Positions 32,142-41,043 of a stretch of 64,000 nucleotides of DNA are shown piece by piece. Position 1 is the stretch's first letter. Every line of letters starts with the position of its first letter. Under the pieces are notes generated by a model that saw only the letters and a list, made by a program, of their open reading frames with translations, did no database searches and was not told where the DNA came from. Source of the stretch: DATKDU01 sp035649415 (GTDB taxonomy: Bacteria > Planctomycetota > Planctomycetia > Pirellulales > Pirellulaceae); assembly GCA_035649415.1 (NCBI GenBank), contig DASRJP010000353.1:1-64000 (forward strand), in the 5' to 3' direction. A program made the translations under genes and the position numbers.

Positions 32142-32915
32142 ATGGGCGCACTGCACTGGCTTTTGTGGAACAGCTCGCTGATGTCGGTCCTTGCGCCGGC
32201 GATTCTGCTGGCCCAGATCGGCTGCGTGATCCACCTTCTCAAGACCGGCCGGCCCTACTGGTGGCTGTGGATCATCTTTGCCATCCCGCTGATCGGCGTG
32301 GCGGCATACATCTACTTGGAAGTCCGGCCGACGTGGGGGAAGCTCGATCTGGAGTCGATCATATGGAAGTTCAAGAGCCGCAATGAGCGGATCGCGATTC
32401 GCCAGCAATACCTGGACGACTCGAGCACGGTAAAGAATCGGTTAGCTCTGGCCGGCGAGCTGCACGAGGCGGGACAGTTCGACCGCGAGTGCAAGGTGCT
32501 CGCAGACGGCTTGCGAGGGGCGTTCAAGGACGATGTGACTCTGCTGCTGCGGCTGGCCGAAGCGCACCTGGAAGCGGGACGCGCCACTGAAGCGCAGCAG
32601 ATCGTCGAGCAGGTGGCGCCGCCCCGCTCGCCCGACGTGCAGCTCCAGCACGCGCTGCTCAAGGCGCGCACTCTGGCCGAGTTGAAACATCACGCCGATG
32701 CCGAGCAACTCCTTAAGGAGCTGATCGCCCGCAAGAAGAGCGAGGCGCCCCGCTACTACTATGCCGAGTTCCTGCTGGCCAATCAGCGCCGCGGCGAGGC
32801 CGCTGCCATCCTCCAGGACATCCTCCGCCAGTATCGCCGCGGCACTCCCGTGTGGCGGTTCCAGGAAAAGCGCTGGTTCTATGCGGCCAAGAAACTTCTG
32901 AAGACTCAGCGCTAG
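32142..32915 (+). CDS. PLDc_N-type membrane anchor with TPR repeats
   Basis: 257 residues from ATG 32142; a GTG at 32103 is an alternative. The N-terminus has two membrane spans (about 8-31 and 40-60: PYWWLWIIFAIPLIGVAAYI), matching the phospholipase-D-nuclease N-terminal anchor family, but no HKD motif follows, so it is not a phospholipase. Residues about 85-255 are TPR-like helices (NRLALAGELHEAGQFDRECK, LLLRLAEAHLEAGRATEAQQ). A membrane-tethered adaptor is a reasonable inference. It is convergent with the YkgJ-family gene, one base from its stop codon. Confidence 0.78.
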   Translation: MGALHWLLWNSSLMSVLAPAILLAQIGCVIHLLKTGRPYWWLWIIFAIPLIGVAAYIYLEVRPTWGKLDLESIIWKFKSRNERIAIRQQYLDDSSTVKNRLALAGELHEAGQFDRECKVLADGLRGAFKDDVTLLLRLAEAHLEAGRATEAQQIVEQVAPPRSPDVQLQHALLKARTLAELKHHADAEQLLKELIARKKSEAPRYYYAEFLLANQRRGEAAAILQDILRQYRRGTPVWRFQEKRWFYAAKKLLKTQR

Positions 32916-32916
32916 A

Positions 32917-34164
32917 TTACCGCGCATACCAGATCACCGCTCGCTCCAGGTCGTCCGCATTGGCCAAGAGCCGCAGGCGGATCCGCTGCCGAATGCCGCT
33001 CAGCGGGATGTACCCCTGACCGCGGTCCAGGGCGGTGACAATGTCGGCCGAATCTCGCACCGCCGGCTGCCGCCCGGCACAGACCCAGCGCATCATCCAC
33101 AGGCCGAGCGGATACGTCAGCGCCAGCGAGTGGAAGCTCTCCACGATTGACCAACCGACGCGACGAGCCAGTGCGTACTGATACGACGCGGCCAGCGTTT
33201 CCAGATAGCGGGCAAACGGCCGGTAAATCTCCGGTTCCAGCACGCCGAGCGGTTCCTCGAGAGCGGCAAACTCGATCAGTGGCAACTTCTCGCTCAGCAG
33301 CGGCACTTTTCCCTTCGCCCGCAGCATGGCCATGCCGAAGCGAACCAGCTTCCATCGTTCCGCCCATGTGTTTTCAATTCGCACCTGCGGGTGCAGGCGG
33401 ATGTATTCCAGGCCGATCTGGCGAAACAAGATGCCGCCGATTCGCGATGGGGCGCGGCGCTGTTCAAAAAGCGGCGCGGCCTCATCCGGGGCCGTGGTTT
33501 CCAGAACTTCCAAGAGATCGATAAGTTTTTTGTCGTCGAGCCGCCGCGTTCTCGCATGCGCAAGCAAGCGGCAGAGCACCAGGCCGTGAACGATCCGCCG
33601 CACGGGTGGAAATCGCTCGTCGGCAATCAGCCGCGACAGCGTCCGCAAAAGCGCCAGGGCGACGTTCCACGGCCGCCGCTCACCGCGCTTGATGGCCGGA
33701 GCGGCGCTCGCCTTCTCCAGCAACTTCCCTTCGTCGGCCAGCCGACGCACGTCGGGCAGATGCTCTTCGACCGGTCGCCCCAGGTCTTGTGCCGCCGATG
33801 GGCAGGCCCGCCGGATCGTGAGCACGGCCCGGTCCCCCAGTGGAATGATCTGCCGCGGAAACATCTGGCACAGCAACGGCTTGGCCTCGAAGCCGAATTC
33901 CTTGTGGATGCGGCACAAGCCTTCGGGGGTGAGAAAGACGCAGCCGCCGTCGGGCCGCTGGGCCAGGTGATATTGCGAGGAAAACCATCCCTCGCGGACC
34001 ATGATCGGCGTGCCACGATAGTCCGGATGCTTATCCCATCCTTGCTGGCTGAGTTTTTCGCGGTCTTGCTCGCTGAGCCGCACGATGCTGCCGTAGCAGC
34101 AAATGCCGCACTGGTGGCAGTCCCACCGTTCGGCCATCGGGAGCGTGGCGAGAGGAAGAGACAT
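32917..34164 (-). CDS. YkgJ-family cysteine-cluster protein
   Basis: 415 residues from ATG 34164; an ATG at 34137 is an alternative. The N-terminal part has the YkgJ/CxxCxxxCC signature: CHQCGICC, then CVFLTPEGLCRIH and KPLLCQMFP. These cysteines are thought to bind zinc or an iron-sulfur cluster. The following 250 residues are helical and not recognised, so this protein is much longer than a minimal YkgJ protein (about 110 residues). The start codon lies only five bases from a 28-bp inverted repeat, which would place a stable hairpin over the ribosome-binding region. Function unknown. Confidence 0.82.
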   Translation of the reverse strand: MSLPLATLPMAERWDCHQCGICCYGSIVRLSEQDREKLSQQGWDKHPDYRGTPIMVREGWFSSQYHLAQRPDGGCVFLTPEGLCRIHKEFGFEAKPLLCQMFPRQIIPLGDRAVLTIRRACPSAAQDLGRPVEEHLPDVRRLADEGKLLEKASAAPAIKRGERRPWNVALALLRTLSRLIADERFPPVRRIVHGLVLCRLLAHARTRRLDDKKLIDLLEVLETTAPDEAAPLFEQRRAPSRIGGILFRQIGLEYIRLHPQVRIENTWAERWKLVRFGMAMLRAKGKVPLLSEKLPLIEFAALEEPLGVLEPEIYRPFARYLETLAASYQYALARRVGWSIVESFHSLALTYPLGLWMMRWVCAGRQPAVRDSADIVTALDRGQGYIPLSGIRQRIRLRLLANADDLERAVIWYAR

Positions 34165-34169
34165 CAAAA

Positions 34170-34239
34170 AAGTAGTAGGCACACTCCGTGTGCCGTCATG
34201 ACGCGGATGGGGACGGCACACGGAGTGTGCCTACTACTT
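34170..34239. repeat. perfect 28-bp inverted repeat
   Basis: Arms at 34170-34197 and 34212-34239 are exact reverse complements with a 14-base loop. The arms contain the smaller palindrome GGCACACTCCGTGTGCC. The element fills the gap between the YkgJ-family start codon and the stop codon of the upstream gene at 34243. It has no open reading frame and looks like a REP-type pair or a very small mobile element remnant. Confidence 0.85.
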
Positions 34240-34242
34240 AAT

Positions 34243-35061
34243 TTACCTCTTGGTCGTCTTCTCCGCTGAGGGCTTGGCCGGGAGGCTGCGGAATTCGCTG
34301 AAACTGACCGCCTGGAAGTTGGCCAGGTAGTCGCCGGCCTGTTCGATCCGCTGGCGGTCGGCGACCGAAAGAGCCCAGTTGAACAAGTGCCGGCTGCGGA
34401 CCTCCAGCCGCTTTTCGCGCAGCCCCGGCTGGATGGTGACACGGGTGATCTCGTCGGGGAGCAGCTTTCGCTGGGCCAACTCGCGGTTGAGGGCTAGCCG
34501 AGCACCCGGCGGGAGATTTCCCCCGCCGCGAATGGCGTTGAGACGCGCATACCAGTCGGCAAACTGCTTGAAGGCGTCCACTGTGGCTAGCTGCTGCGGC
34601 GTTTTGCCGACGGCCGTATAGACGATTGATTTGCTGGTCAGTGTGACGCGGGTCCGCCCTGTTTTTTTCTCGCCGTCGTCGGCCTGCTCCTCTTCTTGCT
34701 GCACTTCGAACTGCGGATCGGCGGCGGCAACAAACAAGGGCACCTTTTGCGCCACGGCGGCCTTGTTCAGCTCCAGTACGTAGTCAAGCACTTCCTGGCT
34801 GGCGACGGTGCAGCGAAGTTTGCGCTCGGGATCGAGGAACGTGAACTGGCCGGCGGCTGGCTCGAAGATCGTGATCTCCTGCGCGCCGCTGAGGAAAAAG
34901 TCATACACCCGGCCGCCGGAAAAAATCGTCAGTGTTTCGGCCAGCGGCGCCTTTTCCTTGCCCGCGAACACCTCCGTATCGACGCGGAAATCCTCGGCCA
35001 ATGCGGACGAGACGAAGGTGAGAAGGAATGCCGACGTGACGTGGCAGAGCAGCGAGCGCAT
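34243..35061 (-). CDS. secreted protein of unknown function
   Basis: 272 residues with a Sec leader (1-22, cleavage near SALAED). The mature N-terminus (FAGKEKAPLAETLTIFSGGR, VYDFFL) looks like a beta-rich domain. An acidic patch (EEEQADDGEKK) lies near 130-145, and the C-terminal half is helical. No family is recognised. It precedes the YkgJ-family gene on the same strand, separated only by the 28-bp inverted repeat. Confidence 0.72.
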   Translation of the reverse strand: MRSLLCHVTSAFLLTFVSSALAEDFRVDTEVFAGKEKAPLAETLTIFSGGRVYDFFLSGAQEITIFEPAAGQFTFLDPERKLRCTVASQEVLDYVLELNKAAVAQKVPLFVAAADPQFEVQQEEEQADDGEKKTGRTRVTLTSKSIVYTAVGKTPQQLATVDAFKQFADWYARLNAIRGGGNLPPGARLALNRELAQRKLLPDEITRVTIQPGLREKRLEVRSRHLFNWALSVADRQRIEQAGDYLANFQAVSFSEFRSLPAKPSAEKTTKR

Positions 35062-35199
35062 GACAAGATTCCTGGCGCGAAGGCAAAACAGCGTGAAGCG
35101 CGGCGGGAACGTAGCAGACGCTGCCGAGGTGGTCGAGAGAAGCTAGAGAAGCTAGCGTCGGCGGTTGCGATTCGAGATAAGCGGGCGGACAATGGTTAT

Positions 35200-35280
35200 C
35201 CACAGATTGCGCCGATTTCGCAGAGGAAGAATGTGATCCCTTTCTGCGAAATCTGTGCAATCTGCGGATCACACTCTTCC
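35200..35280. repeat. interleaved inverted repeats upstream of the HD gene
   Basis: Segment A (35200-35223, beginning CCACAGATTGCG) pairs with 35244-35267 with three mismatches. Segment B (GGAAGAATGTGATCC, 35225-35239) pairs with 35266-35280 with one mismatch. The order A, B, A', B' means both stems could only coexist as a pseudoknot. The element ends 15 bases before the HD-protein start codon. CAGATTGCG-type words of this kind recur in many planctomycete intergenic regions. Confidence 0.6.
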
Positions 35281-35295
35281 CCGGGTAACCGATCA

Positions 35296-35892
35296 ATGCT
35301 CAACCGCCAGGCTGCCTACGACCTTGTCTGCGAGTACACCCAAAGCGAATCTCTTCGCCGGCACATGCTGGCCGTCGAGTCGGCGGTGCGGGCCTACGCT
35401 CGCAAGTTCGGCGAGGATGAAGAGAAGTGGGGCATCGTGGGGCTCCTCCACGATTTCGACTACGAGCGCTGGCCCGATCCGCCCAATCATCCGCTAAAGG
35501 GAGCGGAGATACTGAAGGAGCGCGGCTATCCGGACGAGGTGATCTATGCGATCAAATCGCATGCGGACTATTTGCCCGACTGTCCACGGGTCTCGAAGTT
35601 AGATAAGACGCTCTACGCCTGCGACGAGCTAGCCGGTTTCATTTCCGCCTGTGCGAAGGTCCGGCCCGAAGGGATCGTCGGCATGGAAGCCCGCAGCGTC
35701 AAGAGGAAGCTCAAATCGGCCGGTTTTGCCGCCGCCATCAACCGCGACGACATCACTCGCGGCGCGGCGGACCTGGGCGTCGAACTCGACGAGCACATCC
35801 AGTTCATGATCGACGCGATGGCGGCCAAGGCGGACGAGCTGGGGCTGAAGGGGAAGGAGTCAGGAGACAGGAGTCAGGAATTAGAGAAGTAA
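35296..35892 (+). CDS. HD-domain phosphohydrolase
   Basis: 198 residues from ATG 35296. Metal ligands of the HD superfamily are visible: His23 (RRHMLAVE), His52-Asp53 (GLLHDFDYERW), and a later IKSHAD. Such proteins hydrolyse nucleotides or phosphorylated metabolites; the substrate cannot be told. The C-terminus is a long helical tail ending in an imperfect repeat (KESGDRSQELEK). The frame is open for another 600 bases upstream on the opposite strand of the secreted protein at 34243, which is certainly not coding. The start is the first ATG after the inverted repeat. Confidence 0.85.
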   Translation: MLNRQAAYDLVCEYTQSESLRRHMLAVESAVRAYARKFGEDEEKWGIVGLLHDFDYERWPDPPNHPLKGAEILKERGYPDEVIYAIKSHADYLPDCPRVSKLDKTLYACDELAGFISACAKVRPEGIVGMEARSVKRKLKSAGFAAAINRDDITRGAADLGVELDEHIQFMIDAMAAKADELGLKGKESGDRSQELEK

Positions 35893-35912
35893 AAAGAAAA
35901 GTTGTGAAATAC

Positions 35913-36773
35913 TCAGGCAACGGCACTAGCACTCGCCCGGGCTGGCTTTCGCGTCAGCCGCCGAAGCACGATCGCGAGCGGCAGTACGATCACGAGCAGC
36001 AGCAGAATCCAAGGCGCCAGCGCCACGACAGCCAACAGAGCAAACTCCGCCAGCGTCCGCATGCCGTCCATCGATTGCCAAAACGTGCTGGCAATCTTGC
36101 CGCTGAGAGTCGCTTGTTCCGGACGAAAGCCGCGCCATTCGTAGGCGTGAATCGTAATTGTGGTCAGGGCCACGCGATCGGACAGGAACCGCAGCCGCCC
36201 CTCGATCCGCTCGATCTCCTCGCGGACTCGTCCCAGCTCCGTCTCGACAGTGACGATGTCCTTGACTTCGCCCGCCTTCGTCTTTACCAACTCGATCAGC
36301 CGCGTCTCGATCCCCTGCTTGCTCTTCAGCCGCGCGGAGAGATCTACGTATTCCTCGGTAATGTCCTCCGACTCGACCTGGCGGTTCTGCGGCACTCCTA
36401 GCTGCGAAGCGCCGTCCAGGATCGCGTCGAACTTATCGACCGGCACGCGGAGCACCCACTGCCCGCCGCGGACGCTCCCCGGCGGCCGGTCCTCGCGAAA
36501 CTGGGCGACGTAGCCGCCTGCTTCCTTCACCAACGCCGTGATCGCCTTCTCTGTTTCGCCAAAATCTTCGACAGTCAGCGACAGCGTCGCCTTGTAAATG
36601 ATCTTCCGCTCGGCCGCCTTTTCGCCGCCGGCAACTGCGGTCAGCGGAATGGCACCCGGCGCCGCTTCAGTGGCGGCACTTCCCGAAGTAGCGCCTGGCT
36701 GATAATTCGACATTGGGGCGGCACCGCACCCCGACAGCACGGACAGAAGACAGACCAGAATCGACGCGCGCAT
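35913..36773 (-). CDS. DUF4349 lipoprotein
   Basis: 286 residues. A lipoprotein signal with lipobox LSGC (Cys16) opens the protein. A beta-rich DUF4349 domain follows: RKIIYKATLSLTVEDFGETE, GGYVAQ, VLRVPVDKFDAIL, and a coiled coil at about 150-195 (ETELGRVREEIERIEGRLRF). One C-terminal membrane span lies at about 240-265, with a basic end. Thus the protein could be held both by a lipid and by a membrane segment. Function of the family is unknown. It is divergent from the pterin dehydratase gene. Confidence 0.87.
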   Translation of the reverse strand: MRASILVCLLSVLSGCGAAPMSNYQPGATSGSAATEAAPGAIPLTAVAGGEKAAERKIIYKATLSLTVEDFGETEKAITALVKEAGGYVAQFREDRPPGSVRGGQWVLRVPVDKFDAILDGASQLGVPQNRQVESEDITEEYVDLSARLKSKQGIETRLIELVKTKAGEVKDIVTVETELGRVREEIERIEGRLRFLSDRVALTTITIHAYEWRGFRPEQATLSGKIASTFWQSMDGMRTLAEFALLAVVALAPWILLLLVIVLPLAIVLRRLTRKPARASASAVA

Positions 36774-36931
36774 GATTGCCTCCGCAAAAAAGTGAGGGCG
36801 AATGAAGAGCTATTACGCAAGAGACCCGCGGAGGCCAATTCATTCCCGCAATTTCGGCCGAAAGCCAAGGAAAGGGATAAAATGCAATGAACCGGGCATC
36901 TCATTTCATTCCGCCAGTCGGAGGTTTTGCC

Positions 36932-37297
36932 ATGAACGTCCAGACGACTGCCGAGCTGACCGCCAAGAAGTGCCTGCCATGCGAGGGGGGCGTCGAGCCC
37001 GCGAGTTACGATGAAGCGCAGGCGCAACTCAAGAATCTGAGCGGCTGGTACGTAACCCACGACGGCAAACGGATCCGCAAAGATTGGACCGTCAAAAACT
37101 TCATGGCCGGCATTCGGTTTTTCAACGACGTAGCCCGCGTGGCCGAAGAGGACCAGCACCACCCGGATCTGCACCTGGCCGGCTATCGCAACGTGTGGAT
37201 CGAGCTGTGGACACACGCCATCGGCGGGCTGTCGGAGAACGACTTCATCCTGGCCGCCAAGATCGACCAGTTGCCGGTGGAACTGAAAAAGTCGTAG
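36932..37297 (+). CDS. pterin-4a-carbinolamine dehydratase
   Basis: 121 residues with GGAGG eight bases before the ATG. The family core is clear: GWYVTHDGKRIRKDWTVKNF, EEDQHHPDLH with the catalytic histidines, and VWIELWTHAIGGLSENDF. It dehydrates 4a-hydroxytetrahydrobiopterin in pterin recycling. No aromatic amino acid hydroxylase is in this window, and in such bacteria the protein may serve molybdopterin metabolism instead. A longer upstream start (36887) has no family support. Confidence 0.93.
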   Translation: MNVQTTAELTAKKCLPCEGGVEPASYDEAQAQLKNLSGWYVTHDGKRIRKDWTVKNFMAGIRFFNDVARVAEEDQHHPDLHLAGYRNVWIELWTHAIGGLSENDFILAAKIDQLPVELKKS

Positions 37298-37309
37298 CGC
37301 GGTCAGTGC

Positions 37310-38422
37310 TCAAAGGAGTGAGAGCGCATTCACCCTCGTCTTCAGCGGCCAGGTCACCGGGCGGCCTGTGCGGTGCGAGTCGAAGACGGCGCAAATCATC
37401 TCGATCGTGACACGGCCCTCGTAAATGCCGCATTCGGGGTCGCGGTCCTGCTCGATGGCGGCCAGCAGGTCCTTGACGGCCATGCGATTGCCGCCGTCTG
37501 GTCCGTCCTGGAGCGGCTCGGGCACGCCGATTCCCGCGCTGGAGACGGGGACCCATTTGGCTCCGGTGCGTCCCGGCGACCAGGCGGGATCGGCAAGGAA
37601 TTGGACGCTCGGCAAAGCGCCCGTGCTGGTCAAGATTTCGACAATTCCCTTGCTGCCGCAGATTTGCAGGCCGAAACGTCCGCCGCCCGCATTGCGCTTC
37701 GACCCAAAATAGGCAGTCGCGCCGCCGGACATGCCATACATCGCCTGCACGGTGTCGCCGGCCAGCGGCCCAATCTGTTCAGCGCCTTCCTTGACGTGGA
37801 TCTTGTCCACCGGCTTCCCTCCCTCTTCCAGTCTGGCAAAGCACCACGTCGGCTCGCCGCCAAACGTGTGGATCAGATTCATGATGTGACTGCCGAGCAC
37901 CCACAGGTCCTCCGCCCCGCCGCGCTGGTCTTCCTTGCCACGACCGCGCAGCTCCAGGATCGTGCCAATCTTCCCACCGTCGATCAGGTCCTTCACCGCC
38001 TGAATCTTCGGGCTGTAGGCGGTCTGGTGCGCCAGCGCCAGCTTGACGTCGTACTTCTTGCACGCCGCCTCCATCTCATCCGCTTCCTGCGGACTGCGGC
38101 ACAGCGGCTTTTCCATGTAGATATGGCAGCCCCTCTCCGCCGCCGTCTGCACCATGTCCCGATGCTCCCCCAGCCACCGCGGCCCGATTGCCACGATCTG
38201 CGGCTTGACTTCGTCCAGCATCTGCCGGTAGTCGGCATACGGCTTGGGAGTCTTCTTCTTGTCCGCATTCGACAGCCGCTGCACGGCTTCTGCCCGCCCC
38301 TTTTCATCGGGGTCGGCAACCGCGACCAAGTCGCACTGGGGAAAGTGGCTCCATACCGTGTCGATGCCGTGGCCGTAATTGCCGCGGCCCGTATTGCCGA
38401 TGACAGCGATGCGGAAGTTCAT
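37310..38422 (-). CDS. Gfo/Idh/MocA-family oxidoreductase
   Basis: 370 residues. The N-terminal Rossmann fold has the NAD(P) motif AVIGNTGRGNYG and VAVADPDEKG; the conserved EKP of the family is present (CHIYMEKPLC) with the catalytic lysine. The C-terminal part has WVLGSHIMNLIHTFGG, where His and the following residues fit the active-site helix. Members oxidise or reduce sugars or their derivatives; planctomycetes have many. Unlike most it has no leader and should be cytoplasmic. It converges on the pterin dehydratase gene, 12 bases away. Confidence 0.9.
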   Translation of the reverse strand: MNFRIAVIGNTGRGNYGHGIDTVWSHFPQCDLVAVADPDEKGRAEAVQRLSNADKKKTPKPYADYRQMLDEVKPQIVAIGPRWLGEHRDMVQTAAERGCHIYMEKPLCRSPQEADEMEAACKKYDVKLALAHQTAYSPKIQAVKDLIDGGKIGTILELRGRGKEDQRGGAEDLWVLGSHIMNLIHTFGGEPTWCFARLEEGGKPVDKIHVKEGAEQIGPLAGDTVQAMYGMSGGATAYFGSKRNAGGGRFGLQICGSKGIVEILTSTGALPSVQFLADPAWSPGRTGAKWVPVSSAGIGVPEPLQDGPDGGNRMAVKDLLAAIEQDRDPECGIYEGRVTIEMICAVFDSHRTGRPVTWPLKTRVNALSLL

Positions 38423-38663
38423 GGAAGGTACGTGGTAAGAGGTGAGTTGTGAGTGGTGAGGGGGTCGATGGAGCAGTCAGGGACAATCATGGCGCGCCGC
38501 AGGGGGCCGTACAAGTCGCGGCAAGCGAGCGTTTTTCCAGCGATAGCGAGGCTGAAAAGCGGTCAAAAGCCCCTGCCAGCCGCCGTTTGTCAACTTGCCC
38601 CGTTTTCCCCTGGTGGGGTATTCTGAACCTGGTAGATAACTTCAGTCGTACGGGGGTCCGCCC

Positions 38664-40520
38664 ATGGCGACATTGCTAATCCGTCTTTCACTGGCCGCAA
38701 TCGTGCTGGCAGCGCTGATCCAGCCTGGGTTCGGCCAGAATGTGCCGAGCGACGCTGGCGAGGAGAACATTGATGCTCAGGTGGCCCGGCTGATCGAACA
38801 ACTCGGGGCGAGCGACTATACCCTCCGCGAGAAGGCCCAGGCCGAGTTGGCCAAAATGGGGCTGGCTGCGTTTGACGCGCTGAGCGACGCGCAGCATCAC
38901 GACGACATAGAGATCGCGCTTCGCGCGCGGTTCCTGGTGCGGTCGATGCAGGTGAAATGGCATGAAGAGGGTGATACGCCGGACGTGGTTCAGCTGCTGC
39001 GTAACTTTGGCGAGTTGAGCGAGCTAGACCGCAAGAGCCGCATCGACGCCCTTGGAAAGCTGCCTAATCGCGAAGGAGTGTACGCGCTTTGTCGACTGGC
39101 GCGTTACGAGATCTCCGACGAGCTGTCCAAGCAAGCCGCATTGCACGTCCTGGAGCAGGAGCCGATTGCCGACGCGGCCGCGCGGGCGGAAGCCGCCAAA
39201 AAAATTGCCGCGATCGCCGGTTCGGGCAAGCGGAGTGCCGCGGCATGGCTGCGGACGTATGCCCGGACGCTGGCGGATCCCGATTCAACGCTGGCGGAAT
39301 GGGAAGCGCACCTCAAGGCGGAGCACGAACTGCTGACGCAGTTTCCGGAACGCACCAGCCGAGAGATCGTGCGGGACCTTTATCGCTTCGAGGTTTCGCT
39401 GCTCCAGCAATCGCATCAGCCCGAGCGTGCGGTAGCGGTGATCCGCCAGTCGCTATCGCTGATGGAAGGGACGCCGGAGCAATTGACGGAAATCGTGGAG
39501 TGGCTGATCCACCGCGAGGTTTGGAACGTCGTGGAGGAAGTCGCCGAGCGTTTTCCGCAGGCCTTTGCCGATAGCCCGAACCTGCTCTACCTGCGGGCCG
39601 AGGCGTTTTTGAAGCAAAAGGCGACGGAGAAAGCGGAAGAGCTGGCCAGACAAGCACTCGAGGCGCGGCCGGACAAGCTTGACGATCACCGGCTGGCGGC
39701 GCGGGAGCTGCAAAAGCGCGGGCTATTCGATTGGGCTGAGCGGGAATTCCGGGGGGTGATCGGCCGGGCCACGCCGGGCTCGGACGACGAGCTACGAGCA
39801 CGTTCCGCATTAGCCGAAATGTTCCACGACATTGGCAAGGAATTGGCGGCGGCTGAAGTGCTGCAAGGATTCGTAGACGTAATCGATAAGGACATGGCAG
39901 CCCGCGACCGCGCAGCGCAATTCCGCGATCTGGGGTCGTTGCGCTCGCGGCTGAATTTTTTCTACGCCATGCACCATCTGGAAAAAGGGGAAATGGAAAA
40001 GGCGATCGAGCGGCTCGACCTGGGGGTGCAGTATGACGCGACGGATGCCGACGTGCTGATCGCCTTGTATCGGCTGCCGAACCAGGAAGAAGACCGCCGC
40101 AAGCGGACGCTGAATTACATCACCAAGGCGACCGAATCATTCCGCGAAGACATCAACCGTCTCAAAGTGGGCTTTGAGCAGGAACTGGACGAGCCGACGC
40201 GGGCGCGGTTTGCGGAAATCCTGGCCAACGCCTGCAATCAATTGGCGTGGCTGGTGAGCAACACGACGGGGGACTTTGACGAGGCACTGCAGTGCAGCCA
40301 GAAGTCAATTGAACTGATGCCCAAATATGCGGCCTACCTGGACACGCTCGGGCGCTGCCATTTCGCCAAGCGGGATTTCGCCAGCGCCGTCAGGTACCAG
40401 ACCCTGGCGCTGGCCGAGGAACCGCACTCAGGGCAGATGAAGCGGCAACTGGCCCTGTTCATCAAAGAGCGCGATGCGAAAAAGGCGAGCGCTCCCCAGC
40501 CGGACGGTGCCAAGCCATGA
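38664..40520 (+). CDS. secreted TPR/HEAT protein
   Basis: 618 residues with a Sec leader (1-24, cleavage near GFGQ). The N-terminal half contains a HEAT-like section (about 30-100: LIEQLGASDYTLREKAQAEL, AKMGLAAFDAL), and the rest is TPR-like (RAEAFLKQKATEKAEELARQ, NQLAWLVSNTTGDFDEALQC). The last 60 residues form a canonical TPR (YLDTLGRCHFAKRDFASAVR). It presumably acts as an exported scaffold. Its stop overlaps the next start (ATGA), coupling it to the DUF2752 gene and, through it, the alpha/beta hydrolase. Confidence 0.82.
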   Translation: MATLLIRLSLAAIVLAALIQPGFGQNVPSDAGEENIDAQVARLIEQLGASDYTLREKAQAELAKMGLAAFDALSDAQHHDDIEIALRARFLVRSMQVKWHEEGDTPDVVQLLRNFGELSELDRKSRIDALGKLPNREGVYALCRLARYEISDELSKQAALHVLEQEPIADAAARAEAAKKIAAIAGSGKRSAAAWLRTYARTLADPDSTLAEWEAHLKAEHELLTQFPERTSREIVRDLYRFEVSLLQQSHQPERAVAVIRQSLSLMEGTPEQLTEIVEWLIHREVWNVVEEVAERFPQAFADSPNLLYLRAEAFLKQKATEKAEELARQALEARPDKLDDHRLAARELQKRGLFDWAEREFRGVIGRATPGSDDELRARSALAEMFHDIGKELAAAEVLQGFVDVIDKDMAARDRAAQFRDLGSLRSRLNFFYAMHHLEKGEMEKAIERLDLGVQYDATDADVLIALYRLPNQEEDRRKRTLNYITKATESFREDINRLKVGFEQELDEPTRARFAEILANACNQLAWLVSNTTGDFDEALQCSQKSIELMPKYAAYLDTLGRCHFAKRDFASAVRYQTLALAEEPHSGQMKRQLALFIKERDAKKASAPQPDGAKP

Positions 40521-41035
40521 GCGCCTCTCCGGCGACCGCGGACACAGAGGCGCAAGCAACCGCGTCCGTCCCGGCGCAAGAGGCAGCGGATCTTGATGAG
40601 AGAGGCAGCCGGAACAATCGGCTGTTTCACATTGTGTGGCTAGTGCTGCCGGCCGTGGCCATCGGCCTGTCGCTGGTGCTGGAGATTCGCGACGGCACGC
40701 AGGTCATTGTGCCGGTACTCAATCAACCGCTGCCGGAACTGTGCACGTTCCGCCGTTTGCTCGGGATCGAATGTGCCGGCTGCGGCCTGACGAGGTCGTT
40801 CATTTCGATTGGCCACCTGCGTCTGGCCGACGCCTGGCATTACCATCCGGCCGGTCTGTTCCTGTACGCCCTGGCGGCATTTCAGCTTCCCTACCGCTGC
40901 GTGCAGCTTTGGCGAGTGTCGCGCGGACAGAGTGAACTGCGGCTGGGAAAATCGGAAAATACTGTCATTTTTGCGCTCGCCTTGCTGCTGCTCGCCGTTT
41001 GGATCGTTCGCATTTGGACCCGGATTCTCGTCTGA
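40517..41035 (+). CDS. DUF2752 membrane protein
   Basis: 172 residues. A soluble acidic N-terminus (1-38) is followed by membrane spans at about 40-60, 110-128 and 148-168. Between them lies the family signature: CTFRRLLGIECAGCGLTRSF with three cysteines, followed by WHYHPAGLFLYALA. The role of DUF2752 proteins is unknown; the CxGCG loop suggests metal binding. It is translationally coupled to the TPR protein by ATGA and is eight bases from the hydrolase start. Confidence 0.9.
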   Translation: MSASPATADTEAQATASVPAQEAADLDERGSRNNRLFHIVWLVLPAVAIGLSLVLEIRDGTQVIVPVLNQPLPELCTFRRLLGIECAGCGLTRSFISIGHLRLADAWHYHPAGLFLYALAAFQLPYRCVQLWRVSRGQSELRLGKSENTVIFALALLLLAVWIVRIWTRILV

Positions 41036-41043
41036 CAACCGGC

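Noticed and set aside
34696..35295. 200-residue N-terminal extension of the HD protein
   Set aside because: It runs antisense to the secreted protein at 34243 and through the interleaved inverted repeats; the HD family starts at 35296.
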